Assembly (NCBI GenBank): GCA_964565705.1
Contig: CAZMGD010000004.1
Location: 1-64,000 of the forward strand
Reading direction: 5' to 3'
DNA: 64,000 nt
DNA from: CAZMGD01 sp964565705
GTDB taxonomy: Bacteria > Actinomycetota > Acidimicrobiia > Acidimicrobiales > Ilumatobacteraceae
The notes below the pieces were generated by a model, which was given only the letters and a program-made list of their open reading frames with translations, did not search any database and was not told the origin of the DNA. Numbering within the stretch: position 1 is the first letter of the stretch; each line of letters opens with the position of its first letter. The translations under genes and the position numbers were made by a program. Shown here piece by piece: positions 24,416 to 33,648 of this stretch.

Positions 24416-26356
24416 CTAGCCGCCTTCGACGAACGCCTCGTACGCAGGAGTGAGCAGGGTGGTGACGTGATGGCCGCGCACCTCGACCTCGATCGGTCCG
24501 AGCCGGGTGAGCGTCGCCGAGGCGTCGACGTCCGCCCACGGGTCACCGAGCCCGGTGTCGATGGGCAGCGGCGCGCCCGGCACGAGCGGTCACCAGGGCG
24601 CGGGTGCCGGCGCCCGCTCCGAGGTGGGCGAGCAGCTGGTCGCGGGTCCGGCGTCTTGGCCCGCAACGTCCCATGGAAGGCGAGCACCTTCAGGTCCGGG
24701 GCGAACCGGGCGAGCTCGCGCTCCCAGTTGCCGAGCACCGACGTGGGGCACACGACCAGCGTCGGCTCGTCGACGCCGTCAGCGAGGATCGTCGCGATGA
24801 GCTGTGCCGTCTTGCCGAGGCCCATGTCGTCGGCGAGGCATGCCCCGAGGCCGAGCTGACCGAGGATCCGCAACCAACCGACCCCGCGCGCCTGTTAGGG
24901 CCGGAGCACCCCGATGAAGCCGTCGGGTGCGTCCACCGACGCAACCCGCTCCCCCAGAGCGCCGTTGAGCAGCTCGCCGAGGCGACCGGTCGCGGTGGCG
25001 CCGACGACGTGGGCCCCGCCCGGCGCGGTGAGCGACGTCAGCCCGAGACCGGTCCTCACGACCTCACCGACCATCGCCTCGCCGGTGCTGCCCGCCGCCT
25101 GCAGCAGCGCGGCGATCTCGTCGGCGCGGATCTCGACCCACTGGCCCCGGACGCGCACCAGCGACAGCTTCGCCGCCGCCGCACGCCCGAGCGCGGCGAG
25201 GTCGGCCTTGGTGAGGCGCTGGTCACCGAGCGCGGCCTCCCACCGGAACCGCACGATGTCGTCGAACCCGAACCCGCAGCGGTGACGGTGCCGGCGTCCT
25301 TCGTCGCCTTGGCGCGCACGCCGAGCGCTTGCGGTTCGTCCACCACGACGGCACCAGCACCGCCACGCCCACCGCGGCGAGCGGACCCGCCCGCTCCGCG
25401 AGCAGCGTCACGAGCTGTGCATCGTCGATCGGCACCGGACCGCCGTCGGCGGCGTCGAGCACCGGGGACAGCTCCGGTGCCACGCGCACCGCCCGCCCGA
25501 GCGCGGCGAGGATCGCTTCCGGGGCATCGCCAGCGAACGGCGACGACGGCCCGAGCGCCTCTGGCAGGGACACCATCAGGCTCGACTCGTCGACGTCGAA
25601 GACCTCCACCTCGACCGCCCACGACGTGCTCGGCGAGTCGGGCTCGACGATCCGCAACCGGACACCGACCGTGCCGATGCCGACGAGCGCACCGCGCACC
25701 CAGCCGGCGACCTCGCCGGCCAGCGCCTCCACCTTCGCCAGATCCGTCTTCGGCGGCAGCCACGGGTCGATGTCGGTGAGTGAGCGCGGCCACACCTCGG
25801 GCACGGCCCGCCGGCCTCCGACGCGGCCGACGAGATCGACGTCGGCCTCCAGCAGGCGTGTACGGACCTGGCGGTCCACCTCACTCGCCAGCCGCTCGGC
25901 CGCCACGCGGTGCGCGTCGAGGTCGTTCGCCGGCGGGACGAGTGTGGCGATCAGCGCCCGGTCGCCGGCCGTCGGCAGTGGCCACCACCACGAGCGAGCG
26001 CGCCCGTCACCATCGACCGCCAGCCCGGGCGCCACCCGGCCGTTGCGCACGAACCACGATGCAACCGCGTCGACGAGATCTGGATCCACCTCACCGGCCT
26101 CGTCCGCAATTCTCTGGCTAGCGGCGCCGGCAGCGTCCGCATCTCTGGCGAGCGGCACCGGTGACACCCGCTCGTTGCGGCCCGCGGCGCCGCTCGCTCC
26201 GGCTCGTCGCTGAGCCGTACCGGCTCGCTGCGCTCGCTGCCCGACGGCTCCGGCGCTTCCCTCGCCGGGTTCGACGCGGCGTTCGCCCGATCGGGGCCCC
26301 TCGCCGGGCTCGGGGCGCCTCGCCGGGTTCGGGGGCCGGGATGGTGGGTTCGCCAT
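24416..26356 (-). pseudogene. Decayed SNF2-type DEAD/DEAH helicase gene
   Basis: Reading from the ATG at 26356, the N-terminal SNF2-associated region is intact to VLVPSWW, then two single-base deletions (near 25326 and 25267) shift the frame. The next piece, RFRWEAALGDQRLTKADLAA, runs in frame to GFIGVLRP. There a TAA at 24895-24897 replaces the expected Tyr of the conserved RPYQ motif. The frame then continues through helicase motif I ACLADDMGLGKTAQLIATIL and VVCPTSVLGNWERELARFAP. After about 24690 helicase similarity ends: motif II and the whole helicase C-terminal half are missing. The last 185 bp encode, in another frame, an unrecognised tail ending TLLTPAYEAFVEGG. Confidence 0.85.
26172..26260. 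repeat. Partial mosaic repeat within the helicase N-terminus
   Basis: A block containing ggctcgctgcgctcgctg and neighbouring gccgctcgctccggctcgtc, related to the intergenic mosaic repeats at 29846 and 45726, lies in the first 60 codons of the decayed helicase gene. It encodes a low-complexity Arg/Ala/Gly stretch. Confidence 0.45.
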
Positions 26357-26368
26357 GTCGCCGTCGTG

Positions 26369-27457
26369 CTACACGAGCTTGGCGGCGATGTTGCCGGCGA
26401 CGCGGAGGGCGGAACCGTCGCTGGTGGCGGCCCATTGCGGGCGGCGCAGCGGGCCTGCCATCGCCTCGGCGATCAGATCCTTCAGGACCTGGGCCCGGGA
26501 AACACCGGCCGCGTCCCAGAGGTAGAGGCCGAGAGCGCCGGGGATCGAGTTGACCTCGCAGAACACCAGGCCGTCGGCACCGTCCCAGAGGAAGTCGATG
26601 CGCGGCACGCCGCTCAGCCCGAAGCCGAGGACCAGGACCTGCGCGCAGCGCTCGATCTCGTCGCGGATGTGCGACGGAAGGACCGCGGGCAGCTCACGGG
26701 GCGCGGACTCCATCCCGTCGCGCCCGCCCAGGTACTTCGAGCGGTAGTCGTAGATCGCGTCGTCGCCGCGCACGGGCTTCTCGGCCGGCGTGACCTGGAA
26801 CGAGGGGTGGGCCCGCACCGACACGTTCACGTCGTGCCAGCCCGCCAGGTAGCGCTGGGCCACGAACGTGCCCCTCGCCGCCAGGGCCCGCGCGGTCTCG
26901 ACGTCTTCGACGCCGACCTGGACGCCGATCGACGAGCCGCCGAAGCGGGGCTTGACGACCCAGGGCGTGTCGAGCGCGATCTCCGTCGTCGTGGCCGTGA
27001 CGGGCACCGTCTGCATCGTCGGCACGCCGAGGGCGGCCGCGGTCGCCGCGGTCGACAGCTTGTCCATCGCCAGGGCGCAGGCCTCCGGATGAGGTCCGGT
27101 GACGCGCAGCCCGGCGAGCTGCAGCAGGCCGGCGAGCGTGCCGTCCTCGCCTGGGCCGCCGTGGCAGCAGTTCAGCACCACGTCGATCTCCAGCTGCTTG
27201 GCTCGCAGGCGGCCCTTCTCGCTGAAGCCTCCGGGCACCGACAGGTCGACGGGGGTGGCACCGGCGATGTTCGGCTCGAGGAACGCGTTGGCCTCCAACT
27301 CGGCGGGCACCCGCAGCCAGTCGCCGGTCTTCGTCCAGTACAGGCAGACGGGCGTGGCCCCGTCGCGCATCAGCAGTCGCGCCGCCTGCAGGCCGGTGAG
27401 GATGCTGATGTCGTGCTCGGGGCTGGGGCCGCCGAACACCACGGCTGTCGAAGTCAC
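26369..27457 (-). CDS. ddl: D-alanine--D-alanine ligase
   Basis: A 362-residue ATP-grasp enzyme that joins two D-alanines for peptidoglycan. It opens with VVFGGPSPEHDIS, has the substrate-loop CCHGGPGEDGTLAGLL, ATP-grasp PWVVKPRFGGSSIGV and the metal-binding end PRIDFLWD followed by FCEVNSIPGAL. The family often has PGxTxxS at the end, here SIPGALG, a mild deviation that leaves another dipeptide ligase possible. The GTG at 27457 has TACCTT 7 nt upstream. MurF, which uses D-Ala-D-Ala, is the next gene upstream on the same strand, supporting the assignment. Confidence 0.82.
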   Translation of the reverse strand: MTSTAVVFGGPSPEHDISILTGLQAARLLMRDGATPVCLYWTKTGDWLRVPAELEANAFLEPNIAGATPVDLSVPGGFSEKGRLRAKQLEIDVVLNCCHGGPGEDGTLAGLLQLAGLRVTGPHPEACALAMDKLSTAATAAALGVPTMQTVPVTATTTEIALDTPWVVKPRFGGSSIGVQVGVEDVETARALAARGTFVAQRYLAGWHDVNVSVRAHPSFQVTPAEKPVRGDDAIYDYRSKYLGGRDGMESAPRELPAVLPSHIRDEIERCAQVLVLGFGLSGVPRIDFLWDGADGLVFCEVNSIPGALGLYLWDAAGVSRAQVLKDLIAEAMAGPLRRPQWAATSDGSALRVAGNIAAKLV

Positions 27458-27464
27458 GGCGGTC

Positions 27465-27470
27465 AAGGTA
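27465..27470 (-). promoter_or_regulatory. Likely leaderless -10 element (TACCTT) of ddl
   Basis: TACCTT on the minus strand, 7 nt before the GTG at 27457, in the 38-bp gap after murF. It suggests ddl can be transcribed separately. Confidence 0.35.
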
Positions 27471-27495
27471 GCTGCGCGAGGCCGGGCGTGCCCGC

Positions 27496-29025
27496 TCAGG
27501 GGTAGGTGTCGGGGAGATCGTTCTCCCACAGCACGCCGTCGCCCCCGCCGAGGTTGGCCCGCACCCACTCGCGGGCCTCGGGACGGCGGCCGACCGTCAG
27601 CACCTCGCCTCCCTGCGAGCGGGCGCCCTCGACCATCGCTGAGCGGTTCGTGCGCCCGACCGCGATCAGCAGCGCGCCGCTCTTGGCCACCTGCTCGCCG
27701 AGCCGCGTGTTCGCCTCCCGCTGCTCGCCACCAAGCTCCACCAGACCGGGCGTGACGACCACGCGGCGGCCGCTCACGGAGGCCGCGAGCCGGTCGATCG
27801 CCGCCGCCGCGCCCGCTGGGTTGGCGTTGTAGGTGTCGTCGATGACGTACAGGCCGCCGTCGGTCGTACCTGTGGTCGCCCGGTGGGGCGGGGGTTCCAG
27901 CCGAGCCAGCCGGTCGGCGAGCGCGCTGGCCGGCACCCCGGCCGCCAGCACCGCGGCCACCGCGCAAGCGACGTTGCCCGGGTGCACCGACGTGGCGGTG
28001 AACGTGCCGACCTCGGCACCGTCGTGGCGCACGAGCACGCGATCGCCGTCGGTCTCGATCGACACGACGTCGGTGTGGCCGGCCAGCACCGGCGAGCCGT
28101 GCGTGCCGACGCGCCAGATGCGGATGCTGGATCGATCGGCGAGCGCGGCCAGCAGCGGCTCGTCGACCCACAGCACGCCGGTGGATGCCCGTTCGAGGAT
28201 CTCGGACTTGGCGGCGACGATGCCCTCGATCGACCCGACCCGTTCCAGGTGCATCGGACCGATCGCCGTGATCACCCCGATCTGCGGGCGCACCCAGTCG
28301 CACAGCGATCGGATCTCGCCCGGGCCGTACATGCCCATCTCGGCGACGAGCAGGTCGGTGCCGTCGGTGAGGTGCTCGTTCATGGTCCGCGACAGGCCGC
28401 CCTGGTTGTTGAAGCTGGCCGGGCTGGCGACGACGGCGAGCGAACCAGCGGCGAGGTCGCGGATGTGGTTCTTGGTGGACGTCTTGCCGTACGACCCGGT
28501 GACGGCGATCACCGTCGGGGCCACGTCGCGAAGTCGCTTCGCTGCCGCGGCCTGGAACCTTGCCGCTGAACGCGCCTCCCACGGCTTGGTGACGAGCAGT
28601 GCGAGGTCGACCAGTTGCGGGGTGACGAGGGCGGCCAACGCCGGCCCGTATGGCCACCGGCCGATCACGGCGAGCACTCCGCAGAGGATCGTGACGAGCA
28701 CAACGACGACGGCGGCGAGGGTCGAGGCCCGGCGCGTGAACTTCAGCTTCACCTCGTGGCCGCGAACGGTCATCCCGAGTGGCACGGCGGCGGCCGCGAC
28801 GGCACCGAGCGCGACCTCGATCGACGCCTGCCAGATCGTGCCGGCGACGACGAGTGCAAGGGCCGCCACCCAGAGCACGGCGTTCCACCACGTGATCCGC
28901 AGCCAGCGCTGGAGCGTCACGAGACACGACCCGGCGATGTAGTGCTCGCGCTGCGCGACTCGTAGCCACCGCATCCCGGCGACCCCGACGGCCACCAGCC
29001 CGACCACGAACACCAGCACGCTCAC
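27496..29025 (-). CDS. murF: MurF-type Mur ligase with N-terminal membrane domain
   Basis: A 509-residue protein. Residues 1-130 hold four hydrophobic segments with a basic loop (VRGHEVKLKFTRR), followed by a Mur ligase: P-loop VTGSYGKTSTKNHIRDL, ASFNNQGGLSRTMNEHL, the IGPMHLERVGSIEGI motif, and YNANPAGAAAAIDRL in the C-terminal domain. MurF adds D-Ala-D-Ala to the UDP-MurNAc-tripeptide. Standard MurF is soluble and about 450 residues, so the membrane anchor is an added feature that may hold the enzyme at the membrane. GTG at 29025 overlaps the hydrolase stop by 4 bp. A different Mur ligase specificity cannot be excluded. Confidence 0.8.
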   Translation of the reverse strand: MSVLVFVVGLVAVGVAGMRWLRVAQREHYIAGSCLVTLQRWLRITWWNAVLWVAALALVVAGTIWQASIEVALGAVAAAAVPLGMTVRGHEVKLKFTRRASTLAAVVVVLVTILCGVLAVIGRWPYGPALAALVTPQLVDLALLVTKPWEARSAARFQAAAAKRLRDVAPTVIAVTGSYGKTSTKNHIRDLAAGSLAVVASPASFNNQGGLSRTMNEHLTDGTDLLVAEMGMYGPGEIRSLCDWVRPQIGVITAIGPMHLERVGSIEGIVAAKSEILERASTGVLWVDEPLLAALADRSSIRIWRVGTHGSPVLAGHTDVVSIETDGDRVLVRHDGAEVGTFTATSVHPGNVACAVAAVLAAGVPASALADRLARLEPPPHRATTGTTDGGLYVIDDTYNANPAGAAAAIDRLAASVSGRRVVVTPGLVELGGEQREANTRLGEQVAKSGALLIAVGRTNRSAMVEGARSQGGEVLTVGRRPEAREWVRANLGGGDGVLWENDLPDTYP

Positions 29026-29780
29026 GGTGCTGCCTCCACGGCCTCCACAGCATCGACGGCCGAGATCACGGCGTCTGGACGGTCGCGGTGCACATCGTGG
29101 CCGGCGTCGACGACGTCGTACGCGACCAGCGTCCCCACCATCCCCCGCGCCTGCTCGGCGATGCCCACCGGCGCCTGGGTGTCGCGCGATCCCCAGACGA
29201 ACGCGACCGGGCACTTGGCGGACCGCAGCTGCTCCTCGTAGGTCTCGTTGACGAGCGTGACGAAGACGTCGCGCATGACGCCCGACGCCGCCTTGTAATC
29301 GTCGGACCCGCCGCGCTGGCGCATCCGCTCCATCAGCGAGTCCGGCACGAGCCGGCGGCGATGCGCCCAGCGCACCGCCCGGTACTGGATCGGCGGGGTG
29401 TACGGCGGGGTGATCCGCAACAACGGCACGCCGACGAGCACCAGCCCGCCCACCAGATCGGGGCGCTCGGCGGCGAGGTGCACACCGACGCGCCCACCGA
29501 AGCTGTGCCCGAGCACGGTCACCGGGCGATCGAGGGCCAGCGAATCGAGCGCGCCGGCAACGGCCGCGGCGTACTCCGCAGAGCCCCACGCGGTGAGGGG
29601 CGGCGGGGATGCGCCGTGCCCCGGCAGGTCGAACAGGAGTGCGTCGCGGCCGGCGACGACCGCGGCGAGGTCGTGACGATCGCGCCGCCAGCCGTGGAGC
29701 GCGACGACGAGCGGACGCCCGCCGGGGTTGGTCCGGCGCTCGGCGAACAGGGTTCCGTCGAGGAAGGTGCGCAGCGCCAT
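29022..29780 (-). CDS. Alpha/beta hydrolase
   Basis: A 252-residue hydrolase. The nucleophile Ser is in LGHSFGGRVG, the acid in VWGSRDTQAP and the His in DAGHDVHRDRP; the oxyanion region is VVALHGWRRD. No signal peptide. The substrate is unknown. It is first in a probable operon with murF, overlapping it by 4 bp, so a link to cell-wall or lipid metabolism is possible but not shown. Confidence 0.85.
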   Translation of the reverse strand: MALRTFLDGTLFAERRTNPGGRPLVVALHGWRRDRHDLAAVVAGRDALLFDLPGHGASPPPLTAWGSAEYAAAVAGALDSLALDRPVTVLGHSFGGRVGVHLAAERPDLVGGLVLVGVPLLRITPPYTPPIQYRAVRWAHRRRLVPDSLMERMRQRGGSDDYKAASGVMRDVFVTLVNETYEEQLRSAKCPVAFVWGSRDTQAPVGIAEQARGMVGTLVAYDVVDAGHDVHRDRPDAVISAVDAVEAVEAAP

Positions 29781-29845
29781 AGGACCCTCAGAGGCTACCG
29801 GCGGAGGGCGGCCAGGACCGGGAAGCTGCCGGCCGCGCTGATCGA

Positions 29846-29973
29846 TCGCTGCGCTCGCTGTCTGCGCCTGAGCGCGCCGACGCGGGCTCGCTGCGCTCGC
29901 CAGAGTGGCTGCGGCGCAGGATCGTGACCGCGCCCGTTGCGTTCGGGGTGCTCGCTGCGCTCGCGAAGCCTCG
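29846..29973. repeat. Mosaic intergenic repeat, copy A
   Basis: This stretch starts tcgctgcgctcgctgtctgc, contains ggctgcggcgcagg, and ends gctcgctgcgctcgcgaagc then ctcgg. The same blocks in the same order recur at 45726-45860. It fills most of the 220-bp gap between the divergent hydrolase and lipoprotein genes. Confidence 0.65.
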
Positions 29974-30000
29974 GTGGTGGTCGCGTGGCACGATGGCCGG

Positions 30001-31722
30001 ATGATTCGGCGACGCGGGGCGCACTCCTGGACCGCGCCGCTCGTCGCCCTGGCCGTGCTCGCGACCGGGTGCTTCGAGCTCGGCGACGACACCACGGGCA
30101 CGACCACCACGACCACGACCGCGGCGACGACCGATACGACAGCGGCGCCGGTCGCGTTGACGACCTGGCCGGCTGGGGTCGTGTGGGGCGACTTCGCCGA
30201 CGACACCACGATCAGTGCCCTCCCCGATGACGGCGTGTCCCGGGCGGTCGCGACCGCGACCGGCCCGGCGGGGACGGTCGCCGTCGGTCGGTTCGCCGCG
30301 TCGAGTGGCGCGGAGGGCACGACCGAGGACCTGTCCGGAGCGATGATCTGGTACCGGGACGGCGACACCTGGCAGCTCGCCGACTCCACCGGGCTGCCCA
30401 ACGGCACGAGCGCGCTGTACGACGTCGCCGCCTGGTCGGGCGGCTTCGTGGCCGTCGGGTTCCACGCCGACGCCTACCGGCGCCACGCCAGCGCGGTGGT
30501 GCTCACGTCGGTCGACGGCCGCACGTGGCGGCTGGCCAGCGACCTGCCAAGCATCTGGAGCGGCTACGGGTCGCGGGTGCGCGTCACCGACGCCGGTGCC
30601 GTACTCGTCGAGGTCTCGATGACCGTCTGCACCGACGACGCCTTGTTCGTGAACTCCGACACCGACAGCCTGCTCACGGTGCCCGAGCTGTGGGTGGCCG
30701 CCTCGCCGACGGCCACCTACGACCAGTTGCCCACGGGGACCCTGGCCGCGCTGTCGCCACCGCGGCCGACACCGTCGGATGCTGGCCAGTGCCTCACCGA
30801 TTTCGCCTCGGTACCCGAGGACGAGCGTGCCGCCGCCTTCGGCGCCGAGCTCGGCGACATCGCCGCCGTCGGCGGCCGCCTCGCCGTGCTCGAACCCGAT
30901 GCCACGGCGGTGTCGATCACCTCCGACCTGAGCGGCTGGACGCAGGTCGCGCTGCCCGACCCGCCCGAGCAACCGCTGGGCTCGATGCTGTTCGCCGACG
31001 CGAACGGGAAGATGAACGTCGTCACGGTCAGCGCTCGACCGCTGGGCGAGGGTTATGTGGACGGTGCCGTCGACCCCGACTCGTGGGTCTCGACAGCCTG
31101 GGTCGAGGTCGCTGAGAACAGCCTGCAGCGCGTCGAGCCGTGGCGCCCCCTGTACACGTTGGGGCTCACGTTCCAGCGCCTCGAGCTCCGCGACGGGGTG
31201 GTGCGCCTCGTCGCCCAGGCGATGGCCGACGCGCCCGGTGCCCCGCCGGTGCTGCGTGTCGCCGAGAGCAGCCCGTCCGCGCCCCTTCCCCCGCCGACCT
31301 GCGCGCCGGCGTCGCTCGCCGACTGCAACTTCGTCACGCTCGACGGCGCGCAACTGGCCGGGGCCGACCTCGGCGGCATCGAGCTGTACGGTGCGACGGT
31401 CACCAACAGCGACCTCAGCGGCACCAACCTCGCCTACGCACAGCTGTCGCGGGCCTCGATCCTCAACACGTCCCTGGCGGGCGCCGACGTCAACACCGCC
31501 CGGTTGCAGGCGACCCGGATCAGCGGGTCCAACCTGACCTCGACCGTTCTCGCCTACGCAGACCTGTCGGCAGCGACGTTGGTCGGTACGACGATGACGG
31601 GCGCCAACCTCCTCGGTGCGAGGACCGAGGGCACGACCGTGGATGCGACGAGCACGTGCCCCGATGGCGCTGCGCCCACGGCCGGGACCACGATCATCGC
31701 CCAGGCCTGCCGGTTGACCTAG
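30001..31722 (+). CDS. Secreted lipoprotein with C-terminal pentapeptide repeats
   Basis: A 573-residue protein. A signal peptide with lipobox ATGC (Cys24) is followed by a threonine-rich linker, so it should be anchored outside the membrane. Residues 45-440 form a beta-rich region of unknown family with WSGGFVAVGF and SVDGRTWRLA segments that recall propeller-type repeats. The C-terminal 120 residues carry pentapeptide repeats of A(D/N)LXX type (GADLGGIELYGATVTNSDLS, then GTNLAYAQLSRASI), which fold as a right-handed quadrilateral helix. The ATG at 30001 gives the only sensible signal peptide. The function is unknown. Confidence 0.8.
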   Translation: MIRRRGAHSWTAPLVALAVLATGCFELGDDTTGTTTTTTTAATTDTTAAPVALTTWPAGVVWGDFADDTTISALPDDGVSRAVATATGPAGTVAVGRFAASSGAEGTTEDLSGAMIWYRDGDTWQLADSTGLPNGTSALYDVAAWSGGFVAVGFHADAYRRHASAVVLTSVDGRTWRLASDLPSIWSGYGSRVRVTDAGAVLVEVSMTVCTDDALFVNSDTDSLLTVPELWVAASPTATYDQLPTGTLAALSPPRPTPSDAGQCLTDFASVPEDERAAAFGAELGDIAAVGGRLAVLEPDATAVSITSDLSGWTQVALPDPPEQPLGSMLFADANGKMNVVTVSARPLGEGYVDGAVDPDSWVSTAWVEVAENSLQRVEPWRPLYTLGLTFQRLELRDGVVRLVAQAMADAPGAPPVLRVAESSPSAPLPPPTCAPASLADCNFVTLDGAQLAGADLGGIELYGATVTNSDLSGTNLAYAQLSRASILNTSLAGADVNTARLQATRISGSNLTSTVLAYADLSAATLVGTTMTGANLLGARTEGTTVDATSTCPDGAAPTAGTTIIAQACRLT

Positions 31723-31730
31723 GGACCTCG

Positions 31731-32609
31731 ATGGCGACGAAGCCGACCCTCGTCGGGCGCCTGGACGGGATCCAGCAGGCCAACCGCCCGGCGTCGTTCC
31801 TCGTCGGGGTGTACCGCAAGTACGGTGACGATCGTGCCGGCCGGCTCACCGCGGTGATCGCCTACTACGGGTTCTTCTCGGTCTTCCCGGCGCTGCTCGC
31901 CCTCGTCACGATCCTCGGCTTCGTGCTCCAGGACAACCAGTCGTTGCGCGAGGACATCCGGGAGGGAGTGATCGGTCAGCTGCCCGTGATCGGCGACTAC
32001 GTCAGCGATGCGGCGAGCCGGCCGGTGACGGGCAACACCGCGGCGCTGGTGATCGGCGTCGTCACCGCGCTCTGGGCCGGCATGGCGGCCATGCAGGCGT
32101 CGCAAGACGCGATGAACATCATCTGGGATGTGCCGAGGCGCGACGATCCATCGTTCTTCGCCAAGCGGGCCCGCTCGCTACTGATGCTGGTCGTGCTCGG
32201 CGGGCTGCTGCTCGGTGGCAGTCTGCTGACCCAGGTCGTCTCGAACATCGGCGGCGTGAACGTCGTCGCCCGCGCCGTGCTGTTCCTCGGCACGCTCGCG
32301 CTGAACATCGCCGTGCTGCTCGTCGGCTACCGCGTGTTGACGGCCGAATCACGACCGTGGCGGGACTTCTTGCCAGGAGCGGTCGTCGCCGGCGTCGGCT
32401 ACCAGGTCCTGCAGCTCGTCGGCCAGCTGTACGTCAACCACGTGCTGAAGGGCGCGCAGGACGTGTACGGCACGTTCGCCACCGTCATCGGTCTGCTGTC
32501 GTGGTTGTACCTGCTGGCCCAGAACTTCGTGATCGGCGGCGAGATCAACGTCGTCGCCGCCAAGCGCCTCTGGCCGAGGCCGCTCACACGGACGCTCGAG
32601 AAACCTTGA
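31731..32609 (+). CDS. YihY/BrkB-family membrane protein
   Basis: A 292-residue inner-membrane protein with six hydrophobic segments. The LTAVIAYYGFFSVFPALLAL motif in the first segment and VTALWAGMAAMQASQDAMN and NFVIGGEIN near the end are family hallmarks (PF03631). The family was once annotated as ribonuclease BN, which is wrong; its transport or envelope role is not known. The ATG at 31731 lies 8 bp after the lipoprotein stop, so the two are cotranscribed. Confidence 0.88.
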   Translation: MATKPTLVGRLDGIQQANRPASFLVGVYRKYGDDRAGRLTAVIAYYGFFSVFPALLALVTILGFVLQDNQSLREDIREGVIGQLPVIGDYVSDAASRPVTGNTAALVIGVVTALWAGMAAMQASQDAMNIIWDVPRRDDPSFFAKRARSLLMLVVLGGLLLGGSLLTQVVSNIGGVNVVARAVLFLGTLALNIAVLLVGYRVLTAESRPWRDFLPGAVVAGVGYQVLQLVGQLYVNHVLKGAQDVYGTFATVIGLLSWLYLLAQNFVIGGEINVVAAKRLWPRPLTRTLEKP

Positions 32610-32611
32610 TG

Positions 32612-32661
32612 GTTCTCGGTCGGGTTCTGGCACCCCAGGGTGCCAGAACCCGACCGAGAAC
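32612..32661. repeat. Palindromic repeat, copy 3 (24-nt arms, variant core)
   Basis: The outer arms keep gttctcggtcgg, but the inner arm reads gttctggcaccc with matching changes on the other side, so pairing is fully preserved with a 2-nt centre. It lies 3 bp after the YihY stop and 11 bp before the etfA stop, between convergent genes. Confidence 0.85.
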
Positions 32662-32672
32662 GCAGGGGTGGC

Positions 32673-33638
32673 TCAGCGACCTTGCAGGGCCGCGATGAGG
32701 GCGGGGAGCACCTTGTGCACGTCGCCCACGATGCCGAGGTCGGCGACGCCGAAGATCGGCGCCTCCTTGTCCTTGTTGATCGCGATGATGTTCTTCGCGC
32801 CCTTCATGCCGACCATGTGCTGCGTGGCGCCGGAGATGCCGGCGGCGATGTACAGCTTCGGCTTGACGACCTTGCCGGTCTGGCCGACCTGGTAGCTGTA
32901 GGGCACCCACCCGGCATCGACGATCGCGCGCGACGCGCCCGGCGCGCCCTTCAGCAGCTTGGCCAGCTGCTCGATCAGCTCGAACTTGCCGGACTCGCCG
33001 AGGCCACGGCCACCGGACACGACCACCTCGGCCTCGTCCAGCTTCGGGCCGGTCAGCTCCTCGACGTGCACGCCGGTCACGGTCGCGGCACCGGTCGAGC
33101 CGAGCTCGGGCACCGGCACCGACTGGACGGCCGCCGCGCCACCGCCGGCGGACTCCGCGGCGAAGCTCTTCGGGCGGAACGCGGCGAGGTATGGGCCGTC
33201 GCCGGTGAACTTCGTGGTGACGAGCGTGTTGCCGCCGAAGATCGGGGTCGTGACCGCGACCGCACCGCCGTCGACGGTGATGTCGACGTTGTTGGTCAGC
33301 ACCGTGCGGTCGAGCTTGACCGACAGGCGGCTGACGACGTCACGGCCGTTCGTGCTCTGCGGAAACAGCAGCAGGTCGACGCTCGCGCCACCCTCGATCG
33401 CCGCCGCGATCGCCCCGGCGACGGCCACGCCCTGCAGCTTGCCGCCGAGGTCGCCGGTCGCGTAGACGGTGGTCGCGCCGTACTCGCCGAGCGTCGCCTC
33501 GGCGCCGGCGGCGTCGCCGCCGACGACGGCCGAGACCGTGCCGCCGAGCTGGCGGGCCTTGGTCAGCAGTTCCAGCGTGTTGGAGGTCGGAGCGCCGTCG
33601 GCGATCTCCGCGTACACCCAGATGTTGTCGATTGCCAT
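32673..33638 (-). CDS. etfA: Electron transfer flavoprotein alpha subunit
   Basis: A 321-residue ETF alpha/FixB protein. The C-terminal FAD-binding domain has VVVSGGRGLGESGKFELIEQ, VDAGWVPYSYQVGQTGKVV and LYIAAGISGATQHMVGMKGA, all diagnostic. With EtfB it takes electrons from acyl-CoA dehydrogenases, for example the one at 5517, and passes them to ETF-quinone oxidoreductase. The ATG at 33638 lies 10 bp after the etfB stop. Confidence 0.95.
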   Translation of the reverse strand: MAIDNIWVYAEIADGAPTSNTLELLTKARQLGGTVSAVVGGDAAGAEATLGEYGATTVYATGDLGGKLQGVAVAGAIAAAIEGGASVDLLLFPQSTNGRDVVSRLSVKLDRTVLTNNVDITVDGGAVAVTTPIFGGNTLVTTKFTGDGPYLAAFRPKSFAAESAGGGAAAVQSVPVPELGSTGAATVTGVHVEELTGPKLDEAEVVVSGGRGLGESGKFELIEQLAKLLKGAPGASRAIVDAGWVPYSYQVGQTGKVVKPKLYIAAGISGATQHMVGMKGAKNIIAINKDKEAPIFGVADLGIVGDVHKVLPALIAALQGR

Positions 33639-33648
33639 GTCGGGTTCC

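Noticed and set aside
24421..24600. Separate intact gene for the TLLTPAYEAFVEGG frame
   Set aside because: No start codon or ribosome-binding site; the frame opens only after another shift, so it is treated as part of the decayed region.
31731..32609. Ribonuclease BN annotation for the YihY/BrkB protein
   Set aside because: That name is a historical mistake; the protein is an integral membrane protein without nuclease motifs.
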